DNA of 64,000 bases from G965233625 sp965233625. GTDB lineage: Bacteria; Planctomycetota; Planctomycetia; Pirellulales; Pirellulaceae. Under the pieces are notes generated by a model. That model ran no database searches. It was not told where the DNA came from and saw nothing but the letters and a program-made list of their open reading frames with translations. How positions within the stretch are numbered: position 1 is the first letter of the stretch; every line of letters starts with the position of its first letter. Made by a program: the position numbers and the translations under genes. Location of the stretch: assembly GCA_965233625.1 (NCBI GenBank), contig OZ247499.1, positions 6,758,001-6,822,000 of the forward strand. Reading direction: 5' to 3'. Below, piece by piece: positions 24,893-33,434 of this stretch.

Positions 24893-25978
24893 CTAATAAG
24901 AAATCACGGCGCGGAATAGGATGGTGTCATCCAGAGAGATGTCCGTCCCGTCGGTGTACTCCAGGTTCCTTCCGAACACGTAACCCGTTTCCAGCCGCCA
25001 GCCGGCGCCGCCGCCGAACTTGGTTTCGATGCCGATGCTGGCGCGTAGGTCGCGCAGCGTGAGGCGATCGACGCTGCCATCCGCGCGGCGGACGGCCCAG
25101 GTGTCGCCGCCAAATTCTCCGGCAAGATAGATCCAGCGTGACTTCTGGCCGTCGTAGTAATAGCGGTAAGAAAGCTTTGGCGCCGGGAAGATGATGTCCA
25201 GCTTCAGGTCGTCGGTGGGCGACCAGAGGATACCGCCCGCGGGCAGGATGTTCACATCGTCACGGTCCAGATATAGCAGCCCCGCCACAAATTCCAACCG
25301 TCCAGGATACGGTTGATAACGCACCAGACCCCGGCCCAGCAGCCGGAAGGCGTCGTCGTCTGAGTTTTCAAAATCGCCGTATAGCCCCGGTTCGACACCA
25401 AGGATCAGCGACCAGTTGGGCGTAATCTGCGGCACCCAGATGAACTGCACGTACGTACTGTAAAGCTGACCCGGTGTATCGACACCAACGGGACCATCCA
25501 GAAAACGGGTTTCAAACGTGGGCGAAATAAGCAGCGGATGGTTCTCCGTGGGCAGCGGCGCGGCAAAGCTTAGCCCGAGCTTTAATTCTGTCTGACGCAT
25601 GTCCGTTGCGTTACGGTCACCCGGCAGGTAGGTCGCGGCGAATTCCGCCTTCTGAAAGAAGGACCCCGCTTTGAATTCTGGTAGACGGTCAAGGGTGACC
25701 GGCGCCGATGGATCGAACGCGGGGAATTCTGTGTACTCAGGAAAGCCGTAACCGTGCAGTTCACCGGGAGCCATTGCAGGAGAACCGTACTCGTAAACCC
25801 CGCCCCGCTGTGGCGGAACTACCGGGTATTCCGGATTAAGGGCAATACGCGGTATCGAGGCTGCCGGTGTGCTGCCAGCCTCGATTGGCGGCAACAGCGT
25901 AACCGGCTCTTCGCCTGTTAGTATCGCCTGCGTCGTCAGCAAGATGCTGAGTGCGAGTAGTGTGCGAAGCAGCTTCAT
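24893..25978 (-). CDS. Outer-membrane beta-barrel-like protein, paralogue A
   Basis: 361 residues with a signal peptide (LLRTLLALSILLTTQAILT) and a C-terminus made of alternating beta-strand segments ending in an aromatic residue (FRAVISY), as in outer-membrane barrels. It is a paralogue of the next minus-strand protein: DDLKLDIIFPAPKLSYRY here aligns with EDVYFEIYFPKPKLSQR there, and GEFGGDTW with GEYGGSSW. I believe this is the DUF6268 type, but could not check. It is separated from its paralogue by a 212-base gap holding a palindromic repeat. Confidence 0.72.
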   Translation of the reverse strand: MKLLRTLLALSILLTTQAILTGEEPVTLLPPIEAGSTPAASIPRIALNPEYPVVPPQRGGVYEYGSPAMAPGELHGYGFPEYTEFPAFDPSAPVTLDRLPEFKAGSFFQKAEFAATYLPGDRNATDMRQTELKLGLSFAAPLPTENHPLLISPTFETRFLDGPVGVDTPGQLYSTYVQFIWVPQITPNWSLILGVEPGLYGDFENSDDDAFRLLGRGLVRYQPYPGRLEFVAGLLYLDRDDVNILPAGGILWSPTDDLKLDIIFPAPKLSYRYYYDGQKSRWIYLAGEFGGDTWAVRRADGSVDRLTLRDLRASIGIETKFGGGAGWRLETGYVFGRNLEYTDGTDISLDDTILFRAVISY

Positions 25979-26103
25979 AGCGTTCCGTTTGTCTTCCGCT
26001 GCAATTGAATGGCTACGTTGCCAGCAACCCGTAATGGTTCAACCGGCGCTTTCTGTCAGCGGCAGGCGGAGCCTGCCCTACGGCTGATAGGTCACTCGGC
26101 AAC

Positions 26104-26179
26104 CCGTAGGTCAGGCGCCTGCCTGACGTCGGTTAGCGTGGATTCCGTTTCATTGTCAGGCAGGCGCCTGACCTACCGG
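26104..26179. repeat. Palindromic repeat element, copy 2
   Basis: Inverted arms (26104-26127 and 26155-26179) share 22 perfect bases and match those of the copy near 6 kb. The spacer again contains GGTTAGCGTGGATTCC, so both arms and loop are conserved. A shorter palindrome (26062-26078, GGCAGGC/GCCTGCC) with a CCCTACGG tail lies just before it and looks like a diverged relative. Confidence 0.9.
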
Positions 26180-26191
26180 AGTTAACTATTG

Positions 26192-27439
26192 CTAATAGGC
26201 GACGCCGGCGCGGAGGATGAAGGCGCTTTCGAGGTCGCGTGATTGCTGCGTGGATTTTTCGTAGAACAGTTCGCGTTCGAAGGCGCCGCCGGCTTCGATA
26301 TAACCACGCCACGATGTAACGCGGCTGACGAATTCCAGGCCGCCGTAAAGGCGGATGTCGTTCAGATCGGCGCGTTCGCTTAGTCCGTTGGTTCGTTCAA
26401 TCGTCCACGAGCTGCCGCCGTACTCACCGCCGACATACGCCCAGACATCTGTGTTTCCCCAGGTTGTCAGCCGTTGCGATAGCTTGGGCTTGGGGAAGTA
26501 AATTTCAAAGTAAACATCTTCATTGGGGCGCCAGAATAGACCGAAGGCCGGCAGCAGTTTGATATCTAGCCGGTCCAGGTACTGGATACCGCCCTTCAGC
26601 GTCACCGTTGGCGTGACCCGGAAGAAGCCCAGCCCCGTGCCGAAGGCCCGGACGCTATCGGTTGTTACCGTGTTGAAGTCTGAGAATACACCCACGGTGA
26701 CGTTCGCCTCGGCGCCGGCCCGCAGTTGCGGATTGGTCGTGTAATCGAACGTGACGAAGGCGCTGTATGCGTTGGGTGGCAGATCGGCGACGCCGCCCGT
26801 TGGACCATCCCACAGATGCAGGATGAAACCAGGCGAGATATGAAGCGGCTGCTGCGTCCAGAGGAAGTTCGGGAAGTTGACGGTCGTGCCAACTTCAAAC
26901 TCATTCACCTGCACATTGTTGTTGTTGGCTTCGCCCGCGATCCAGGTGTAATCCAGGCGGATATCCTGAAACAGACGCAGGTAAGGCCCCTGCTCCGGAT
27001 TGGCCAGCATGTAGCCCGGTCCCCAGCCCTGCTGCCCAGGCTGCAAGGGAACCTGCCCGTATTGCTGGGGTGCGAACTGGGGCGATTGCAGAAACGGCTG
27101 CTGACCAGGTGTGACGAATTGCGGCTGTGTGGGCTGCAGCAGGCTGGGTTGCGCGCTGGAGCTGCCAGTAGCAAAAGCGTCAAAGGGCTGCTGGATAATG
27201 GCGCCGGGCTGTCCCGGTGGAACCGCGCTGGGTTGATACGTTACGCCGGGCGGAGGTTGAACGGCGCCAGGCTGAATGGGCGTAATCGGCGCCAGGCCGG
27301 GCGCTGTGCCAGCTGGCGACGACGGCGGCAACTGCACCGCAGGCGGCTGTCCCCACACGATTGCGGCGCTGTTAGCAAGCAGCGCCAGCGCAAGGACGAA
27401 GGCCAGCCAGATGGGGTTTATGGCAATTTTTTTCGACAC
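26192..27439 (-). CDS. Outer-membrane beta-barrel-like protein, paralogue B, proline-rich N-terminus
   Basis: 415 residues: a signal peptide (LAFVLALALLANSAAIVWG), then a Pro/Gln/Gly-rich low-complexity region of about 120 residues, then a beta-rich domain homologous to the downstream paralogue and ending in an aromatic/Tyr residue (ILRAGVAY). The proline-rich stretch may span the periplasm or contact the cell wall. The pair probably arose by tandem duplication, but the inserted repeat and gap suggest separate transcription. Function unknown; outer-membrane location is inferred. Confidence 0.72.
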   Translation of the reverse strand: MSKKIAINPIWLAFVLALALLANSAAIVWGQPPAVQLPPSSPAGTAPGLAPITPIQPGAVQPPPGVTYQPSAVPPGQPGAIIQQPFDAFATGSSSAQPSLLQPTQPQFVTPGQQPFLQSPQFAPQQYGQVPLQPGQQGWGPGYMLANPEQGPYLRLFQDIRLDYTWIAGEANNNNVQVNEFEVGTTVNFPNFLWTQQPLHISPGFILHLWDGPTGGVADLPPNAYSAFVTFDYTTNPQLRAGAEANVTVGVFSDFNTVTTDSVRAFGTGLGFFRVTPTVTLKGGIQYLDRLDIKLLPAFGLFWRPNEDVYFEIYFPKPKLSQRLTTWGNTDVWAYVGGEYGGSSWTIERTNGLSERADLNDIRLYGGLEFVSRVTSWRGYIEAGGAFERELFYEKSTQQSRDLESAFILRAGVAY

Positions 27440-27534
27440 GATTAAAGTTCCCGCAGCCCGGGTGACGATAAGAATTCGTTAGAGAAGGCTGGCGTAACTA
27501 CCAGCGGCTGCGATGCGTGTCAATATGAAAACAA

Positions 27535-27572
27535 AGGCAGGCAACGTGACCTGTTTAGCCCGTTGCCTGCCT
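27535..27572 (-). terminator. Rho-independent terminator of the sugar-dehydrogenase gene
   Basis: A 12-base perfect stem (AGGCAGGCAACG/CGTTGCCTGCCT) with a 14-base loop lies just after the stop of the frameshifted dehydrogenase gene. Reading on the minus strand it is followed by TTTGTTTTC, giving a T-rich tail. The plus-strand side also has a short T-run, but no plus-strand gene ends here. Confidence 0.8.
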
Positions 27573-27594
27573 GTTTTAGCCGTTAAAGGCAGAG

Positions 27595-28772
27595 CTATTT
27601 TTCCGGGACGAAGCGGAAGATGTTGCCAAAATTGCTGCTGAAATAAACTTCGCCCTGCTCATCTTCCCCGAACGTGATGATCGGGATTTTCAGTTTGGTG
27701 ATCAGCACATTCTTGCGGACTTTTTTCGCTTTCTGATCGTAGTCCAGCGCCCATACCTGCGCGCCGATGTAGTCGGCGTACAGGTACATGCCTTCCAGGG
27801 CGGGAACCTTCTTGCCGCGATAGACGGTGCCGCCGGTGATGGATTTGCCTGTCTTGTGATCGTACTCCAGAACAGGTTCGATCAGGTCGGGCCGCGGACC
27901 GGAGCCATCGGGACCAAACTTGTGCTTACCTTCGCGGACGCTCCAGCCGTAGTTGCCGCCGCGGACGATGATATTCACTTCTTCGTAATCGTTCTGGCCG
28001 ACGTCACCCGCCCAGAGCGTGCCGGTTTTGCGGTTTTGCGGTCGAAAGCCATCCGCCAGATGTTGCGGACGCCGTAGGCCCAGATTTCTGGCTTGGCGTT
28101 TTTCTTATCGACAAACGGGTTGTCGTCGGGCACGGCGTACGCCTTGCCGGGATCTTTGTTATCAACATCGATGCGGAGAATGGAGCCCAGGATCTGGCTT
28201 AAATCCTGTCCCGACTTCAGCGGGTCGTTCGCCTTACCGCCATCGCCGAGCGCGATGTAAAGGTATCCATCCGGCCCGAACACGAGCGTTCCGCCGTTGT
28301 GGTTCCAGAACGGCTGCTTGATCCGCATCAGCTCTTCTTCAAAGTCCGGATCGGCTTTGTTGGGATCGTCTTTAGAGACGCGGAACCGCGAAATCACTGA
28401 GACGTGCGGCGTTTCTGACGTGGTGTAGTACACGAAGAACTCGCCATTCTCCTTGTACTTGGGGTGAAAGGCGAAGCCTAGCAGACCTTCTTCATTTTCG
28501 TTCTGCTTCCAGGTGACCTTTTTCTGCATGTCTAGAAACTTCGTCCGCTTGGTTGCGTCCGGCTTGTTCTCGACGTGCCAGATAATGCCTTCCTGTTCCG
28601 CGACGAACAGCCGGTCAGAGCCGTCTCCGGCGTGCGTGATGACGATTGGTTTGTTGAAGCGGATTTCTTCGAAAACGGGCTCCACGGCAACGGGCAATTC
28701 ACCCGCGGAGAGCGTCTGTAAACCAGTGAACAGAACCGCCAGCGCGGCGACTCCTGTACTGAAGCGTTTCAT
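27595..28772 (-). pseudogene. Glucose/sorbosone dehydrogenase-like secreted protein, frameshifted
   Basis: This would be a periplasmic PQQ-dependent sugar dehydrogenase-type beta-propeller of about 390 residues with a signal peptide (FSTGVAALAVLFTGLQTLSA). The N-terminal part reads ITHAGDGSDRLFVAEQEG and FWNHNGGTLVFGPDGYLYI. The C-terminal part reads IVRGGNYGWSVREGKH and GGTVYRGKKVPALEG. They are in different frames: at 28023-28038 the octamer CGGTTTTG occurs twice in tandem. Removing one copy restores DRKTGTLWAGDVGQNDYEE, the expected family sequence. So the gene is broken by an 8-base duplication, unless this is a sequencing error or a reversible slippage. A hairpin terminator follows. Confidence 0.85.
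28023..28038. repeat. 8-base tandem duplication causing a frameshift
   Basis: CGGTTTTG is present twice back to back. It shifts the reading frame of the dehydrogenase-like gene by +2 (8 bases), and the protein then runs about 20 residues out of frame before a stop. Deleting either copy restores a continuous and conserved frame. Confidence 0.9.
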
Positions 28773-28847
28773 AGTGGATTCTTTCAAGATGAATAGAAAC
28801 TGCGTTCAAACGGACAAACGGGAAACGGTTTTTCGCTCCCCGGATTC

Positions 28848-30179
28848 TTAAACCTTTGGAATTTCAAAACCTTTACGGGGCGTCCGCGACGCGAGTGATG
28901 CAGCAACATCGTCGCCGGTGATCTGCTCCGTCTTCGGATTCCAGCTGATTTTGCGGCCGACACGGGCGGCGATCGCTGCCAGGTGGCAGGTGTTCATAAT
29001 CTGCACGTGTGAAAAGACATCGGAAACAGGCAGTCCGCCTTCACGGATGCAGCGGTAGAAGTTGTTCTTGTGGCCTTCGCCCGGCTTGCCTTTATAGAGA
29101 CGCTGAATGTCGGCCGCTTCGTACTTGCCGGCATCCCATTTTTCCTGAATCGGCGTGCCGACGATCTTTCCGCGGTTGACGAAGAAGCGGCCCTTGGTGC
29201 CTTCAAAAAGAATGCCGTTGTCGCCGCGGCTGGTAATGATCATCTCGATACCGCTAGCGAATTTGCATTTCACGGCGAAGTCGTGCGAGGCGTTAAAGGC
29301 GTTGTCGACGGTCGGGTGTCCCTTTTCGTAAGGCACGGGGTGCTTGGCATCGGTGCCGTCGATCTCAATAGGACCGTCACCGGCGTCGACCTCGTTGATC
29401 GCCCAGCTGGCAATGTCGACGTGGTGGGCGCCCCAGTCGGTGAATTTGCCGCCGGAGTATTCGTACCACCAGCGGAAACTCTGATGGCACCGCTCGCGGA
29501 TGTAATCAACCTTGGGCGCCTGTCCCAGCCAGGCGTCCCAGTCGAGCGTGGCAGGCGGCGTGCTGGTTTTGAATGGGCCGCCGCGCGGTGAGCCGTTGAT
29601 GCCCACGGTGATTTTTTTGACATCGCCGATCAGCCCCTTCTGCACCATGTTGACCGCGCGGACGAACTTGTCGCGGGTGCTGCGCTGCTGCGTACCGACG
29701 AAGAAGATCTTGTCTTTATGCTTCTGACAGGCGGCGCGGATAAGCTTGTTTTCTTCCAGCGTCAGCGTCAGTGGCTTCTGGCAGAAGACGTGCTTACCTG
29801 CTTCGAGCGCTTCGATGGCGATCTTCACATGCCAGTGATCGGGCGTGACGATACTTACAACATCAATGTCTTTGCGGTCTAGCACGCGGCGGTAGTCGGC
29901 GTACTCATCCGCCTTACCGCCGGCGATCTCTTTGTTGGCGCGTTGGACGTGCGTTTTGTCGACATCGCACATCGCCACCAGGTCGCCAAAGCCGCGGTGG
30001 GCGCGAGCGTCGCCCCGGCCCATGCCGCCCAGACCGATGCAGCCGATCTGCGGGCGGTCGTTCTTATCCTCGTTGGCAAATGCTTTCTGCGTCCACGGCG
30101 TATAGACCGCGGTCGTCGCGCCGGCCGCTAGTGCGGCGGTTGATTTCAGGAAGCTACGGCGTGTGGTATTCATCGTCAT
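28848..30179 (-). CDS. Tat-exported Gfo/Idh/MocA-family oxidoreductase
   Basis: 443 residues. A twin-arginine signal (TRRSFLKSTAALAAGATTAV) is followed by a Rossmann domain (IGCIGLGGMGRGDARAH) and the family's catalytic-lysine motif KHVFCQKPLTL. A conserved C-terminal sandwich domain follows (FRWWYEYSGGKFTDWGAHH). NAD(P)-dependent oxidoreduction of a sugar or inositol-like substrate in the periplasm is expected, with the cofactor loaded before export. Planctomycetes have many of these. Two ATGs two codons apart could start it. It is upstream of the broken sugar dehydrogenase on the same strand, 60 bases apart, suggesting joint sugar metabolism. Confidence 0.88.
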   Translation of the reverse strand: MTMNTTRRSFLKSTAALAAGATTAVYTPWTQKAFANEDKNDRPQIGCIGLGGMGRGDARAHRGFGDLVAMCDVDKTHVQRANKEIAGGKADEYADYRRVLDRKDIDVVSIVTPDHWHVKIAIEALEAGKHVFCQKPLTLTLEENKLIRAACQKHKDKIFFVGTQQRSTRDKFVRAVNMVQKGLIGDVKKITVGINGSPRGGPFKTSTPPATLDWDAWLGQAPKVDYIRERCHQSFRWWYEYSGGKFTDWGAHHVDIASWAINEVDAGDGPIEIDGTDAKHPVPYEKGHPTVDNAFNASHDFAVKCKFASGIEMIITSRGDNGILFEGTKGRFFVNRGKIVGTPIQEKWDAGKYEAADIQRLYKGKPGEGHKNNFYRCIREGGLPVSDVFSHVQIMNTCHLAAIAARVGRKISWNPKTEQITGDDVAASLASRTPRKGFEIPKV

Positions 30180-30298
30180 AAAATAAAGTTCCTGCCTGGG
30201 CCTGCTGTGTTGTGTGAATTGTGAACGAAGTTGACAGTCTCAGATTGTAGAAAGCCAGCACGCTGAATGCGAGCATTTCAAGCCCTTAAGATCCGCGT

Positions 30299-30320
30299 CG
30301 GCAGGCGCCGGAACTACGGG
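30299..30320. repeat. Possible decayed half of the palindromic repeat
   Basis: GGCAGGCGCCGGAACTACGG resembles the right arm of the palindromic element (GGCAGGCGCCTGACCTACGG) with three mismatches and has no partner arm. It lies in the 206-base gap between the Gfo/Idh/MocA gene and the PCD gene. A similar faint remnant (GTCAGCTTCTGCCTGAC) occurs near 48640. Confidence 0.4.
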
Positions 30321-30385
30321 CTGTGGAAGTCTGGTAAGTTGTATGTTGATGACGCATTCACTCTCTAATAAAGCGGGGTAACACG

Positions 30386-30748
30386 ATGGCAGTCCAGTCT
30401 GAAGGTGAATTGAAAGCCAGCAAATGCGCGCCATGCGAAGGCGGCGTTGATCCGTTTCCTGCGGATGAAGCGGAGCAGCAGCTTGAACAGCTGGACGGCT
30501 GGGAGCTTTCGCACGAGGGCAAACGCATTGTCAAACGCTGGAAAGTAAAGCACTTTATGGCGGCGATGGATTTTTTCAATCAGGTTGCAGAAGTTGCCGA
30601 AGCGGAAGGCCATCACCCGGACCTGCACGTTTCAGGCTATCGCAACGTCGAGATCGAAATCTGGACGCACGCTATCGGCGGCCTGAGCGTGAATGATTTT
30701 ATTCTGGCAGCTAAGATAGACGCCCTGCCGGTGAAGGTGATGAACTAG
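30386..30748 (+). CDS. Pterin-4a-carbinolamine dehydratase family protein
   Basis: 120 residues. The PCD signature EGHHPDLHVSGYRNVEIEIW with the catalytic H-H-P and a downstream GGLSVNDFILAAKID is intact. The enzyme recycles tetrahydrobiopterin carbinolamine; in bacteria without phenylalanine hydroxylase it may instead support molybdopterin or folate chemistry. An N-terminal stretch with KCAPCEGG is common in bacterial members. The ATG follows AAAGCGGGG. No hydroxylase is adjacent. Confidence 0.9.
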   Translation: MAVQSEGELKASKCAPCEGGVDPFPADEAEQQLEQLDGWELSHEGKRIVKRWKVKHFMAAMDFFNQVAEVAEAEGHHPDLHVSGYRNVEIEIWTHAIGGLSVNDFILAAKIDALPVKVMN

Positions 30749-30788
30749 AATCGGACGGTGAGATTCATTTACCAGCGGAGTGTTGCCA

Positions 30789-31934
30789 GTGCGGTACGCC
30801 TTCATTTTCCTTTGCCTTGCCTGCTCATGTTTCGTCGCAGGAATTCCAGCCACCGATGCTGCCGAACCGGCGTTCCGTACGGATGATGGCGACGAGAAAC
30901 TGCCCTGGTTTCAGCCGCAGGAAGGTGAGTTCCCGCCGCCGGGTTCAGCCCACTACTTTGCGGGCGAACTGGTGCAGATCGATCATCTGGAGAGGCAGTT
31001 CATTCTGCGTGTGGACCGCACCGACAAGCAGAACCGTAGCCATTTCGACCTGCCTATCTCCGCCACCATGCTGCCTTACGGCTCTGTGCATTACCATGGC
31101 TCGCCCGCGGCTTTGCGGGATATTCCTCTCGGTACGCACCTGCATGGGTGGTACTACGAGAAGGCGCCGGGCGATAAAACCCCCGCGATTTCCGGCTGGC
31201 ACAATCGTCGCAGTATTGAAGTGAACTTCACCCGCTGTTTCCGTCTGGAAGATGATTTCACTTACTACACCAAGCGTCAGCAGTTGTGGCGTGTTGACGA
31301 AGTGGATCTGGCCGGGAAGAAGCTGGTTGTCACGCTGGAGACGAAAGGACAGGCGGAAGGTAAGCCCGTGACCTTCGATCTGCAGACCAGCACACGCGTG
31401 CGGATGGGAAGCGGCTTCGCGAAGCTGGAGGATATTAAGAAAGATCAGCGGGTGTTATTCAACATCACCTGGGCGACGCTGTATGGCGCCGGGCGTGTTC
31501 TGGATATCTGGCTGGATGAAGCAAGCCGGCAGCTTTCGGCGTCGCAGCAACTTGCGCGGCACCACCAGCATGTTAAGCAGCGCGGACTGCCCGGCTGGGT
31601 CGACACGGTGGATAATCAGACGCGCGATGTGACCATCACCATTTTTGGCAATGTTGATCCGGCTTTGATCGATGACGTTAAAGTAAAACAGTCCGCCGCC
31701 ATCGCCGTCGCCCGGCCCAGTCTGATGACGTTCGACCCCGTTAATGACCGCAAAAGCGGCCCGGTGATGGAGAAGAAAGCCGTTGCCGCCAAGCCCGGTA
31801 GTAGCGGAGTCCAGATTCAGGTGCGGCCTGCGTTGTTACTGGAGGGCTATCGCCCGCGAAAGATCGTTCGTGTGTATCCCGCCGGCTGGCCAGTGATCGC
31901 GCTGCCGCGTGAAGAGCAGTACTTTGGACGGTAA
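30789..31934 (+). CDS. Secreted hypothetical protein
   Basis: About 381 residues with a signal peptide (RYAFIFLCLACSCFVAGI). The GTG start at this position is preferred because GCGGAG lies eight bases upstream; a GTG three codons earlier is possible. The rest is soluble and beta-rich, with DHLERQFILRVDRTDKQNRS and WRVDEVDLAGKKLVVTLE suggesting OB-like strand repeats. I do not recognise a family. It follows the PCD gene by about 40 bases and precedes a small membrane protein by 35 bases, so the three may be co-transcribed. Function unknown. Confidence 0.7.
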   Translation: MRYAFIFLCLACSCFVAGIPATDAAEPAFRTDDGDEKLPWFQPQEGEFPPPGSAHYFAGELVQIDHLERQFILRVDRTDKQNRSHFDLPISATMLPYGSVHYHGSPAALRDIPLGTHLHGWYYEKAPGDKTPAISGWHNRRSIEVNFTRCFRLEDDFTYYTKRQQLWRVDEVDLAGKKLVVTLETKGQAEGKPVTFDLQTSTRVRMGSGFAKLEDIKKDQRVLFNITWATLYGAGRVLDIWLDEASRQLSASQQLARHHQHVKQRGLPGWVDTVDNQTRDVTITIFGNVDPALIDDVKVKQSAAIAVARPSLMTFDPVNDRKSGPVMEKKAVAAKPGSSGVQIQVRPALLLEGYRPRKIVRVYPAGWPVIALPREEQYFGR

Positions 31935-31969
31935 CTGATGGACTGTTTTGTGATGAATGAGGGGGCAGA

Positions 31970-32434
31970 ATGTTCTTAACGGCCGAAGCATTGCACGTCG
32001 CGCAGGAAAAAGCGAAATACCCTGCCTGGGGCCTGATGATCTGCGGGTTTCTGGGTCTGCTGTACGGCATTGCGCAGGCGTTAGGTTTTGCAGGAACCTT
32101 TGCAGCGTTGTGGATTCAGCACGGCGGCGGCCCCAACGAAAGCGAAGCCTTGGCTGTCTACAGCGTCTTCGGCGGCGGCATACTATCGGGCCTGTTAACA
32201 TCCTTCATGAGCCTGGTCGTGATCGCCGGTGGATTCCAACTGAAGCGGTTGCGGATGAAGCCGCTGGTGATAACCGCCAGTATCATTGCGATGTCTCCCT
32301 GCGTTTCGCTGTGCTGCCTGGCGGGTCTACCTTTCGGAATCTGGGCACTGATCGCGACGTTCAATGAAGACATTCGTCAGGGATTTGCACTGCAAGCGGC
32401 GGGCTCAGCGGCAGGTGCAGCGCCATCAAAATGA
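31970..32434 (+). CDS. Small membrane protein of unknown function
   Basis: 154 residues with about three to four hydrophobic segments (GLMICGFLGLLYGIAQALGF, LTSFMSLVVIAGGFQL and ASIIAMSPCVSLCCLAG). The preceding GAGGGGGCAGA is a good ribosome-binding site. The pattern, with the final segment running into PFGIWALIATFNEDIRQGF, resembles small planctomycete membrane proteins that end in a short cytoplasmic tail. No functional motif is seen. Confidence 0.65.
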   Translation: MFLTAEALHVAQEKAKYPAWGLMICGFLGLLYGIAQALGFAGTFAALWIQHGGGPNESEALAVYSVFGGGILSGLLTSFMSLVVIAGGFQLKRLRMKPLVITASIIAMSPCVSLCCLAGLPFGIWALIATFNEDIRQGFALQAAGSAAGAAPSK

Positions 32435-32619
32435 CTATCTTGTTGTCACTTTGAAGTCATGTCGCAGCGGCGAACGACGGTTGTTCATGCTTTCTAAGTG
32501 TTTGTGAAGCAACGCCTTAGGCGATTATTTCTGCTTTGGTCTGGCCACGGCGCGGCACGTGCGATACAAGCCCCTTGCGCAACAGCGGGGAGGCTGTGCG
32601 CTGGAACTGAGGAGAACCC

Positions 32620-33303
32620 ATGATGAACCGTCAGCTAAACCGGCCCACGATGGTGCTGGCCGCGATGTGTGCAATTTGCCTGTTACTATCCACGCATGCG
32701 TGGGCACAGACCGCCTCACGCGGTGTTTCACGCAGCAGTTTCTCGCGAAACTCGCTGGCAAAGCCCTATTCTTCGACTTCTCGCTACACCGCGGCGCGGG
32801 CTTCGTTGCCTGATTCGCCCTGGTTTCTTGTAACGGTCGAACTGGATAAGGTCGAGGTGCTGGATGACGGCGATTCTGGCAGCTACCTGGCGGGCGGTGA
32901 ATTGTACTGGCGGATTGCTGTACGGCACGCCTCAGTAAAAAAGACGTCTAGCCAACAAGGCGTTAAGCAACTGGTGCTTTCAGAAGTACAACGTGCCAAC
33001 AGCCGGCCCGTACTGGCCGGTAAAAGCTATTCCATCAAACAACTTGACCGCACTGCCGCCGTGCAGCGATTCCGGGTGAGAAAGGGCGACCTGTTCTGGG
33101 TACGCGCCGATTTCAAAGAAGCCGATCAGCTCTCGGCGGACGATTGTATGCAGCCCGTAAAACCGGCATCTCCACTAAGTGTCTACCGTCCCATCGTTGC
33201 GGGCAGTCCTGGCAGCAAAATTGTCCGGGAATACCGATTTAACCACGCCAATCGTGCCGCTGTGCGATTGTACTTTCGTGTAACAGCCACCCAACAAAGG
33301 TGA
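32620..33303 (+). CDS. Secreted hypothetical protein
   Basis: 227 residues with a signal peptide (MVLAAMCAICLLLSTHAWAQ), then a short Ser/Arg-rich stretch and a soluble beta-rich domain (WFLVTVELDKVEVLDDGDSG, GELYWRIAVRHAS). The ATG has GAGGAGAACCC in front. No recognised family. The stop is about 130 bases before the kai operon on the same strand; the gap is rich in symmetrical motifs, so I treat them as separate units. Confidence 0.65.
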   Translation: MMNRQLNRPTMVLAAMCAICLLLSTHAWAQTASRGVSRSSFSRNSLAKPYSSTSRYTAARASLPDSPWFLVTVELDKVEVLDDGDSGSYLAGGELYWRIAVRHASVKKTSSQQGVKQLVLSEVQRANSRPVLAGKSYSIKQLDRTAAVQRFRVRKGDLFWVRADFKEADQLSADDCMQPVKPASPLSVYRPIVAGSPGSKIVREYRFNHANRAAVRLYFRVTATQQR

Positions 33304-33434
33304 AGTCAAACATCGCAAGGAGAATCCCCTTCTGTGCTTGGGTATTTTCCCGGAATTTGAAATCAGCGATTCCCCTAGGGGTTTTCTTCTGCTACCATTA
33401 AGCAGCAAGACGTTTTAGATAAGACGTCTGGGGT
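33304..33434 (+). promoter_or_regulatory. Probable promoter/regulatory region of the kai-like operon
   Basis: This is the only sizeable gap before five closely spaced genes. It contains the perfect palindrome CCCCTAGGGG (33373-33382) and two direct copies of AAGACGT (33408-33414 and 33421-33427), the second forming the palindrome AGACGTCT just before the first start codon. CTAG-containing palindromes are usually rare in bacteria. CCTAGGGGT recurs upstream of the KaiB-domain kinase. No confident -35/-10 pair is visible. Confidence 0.45.
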
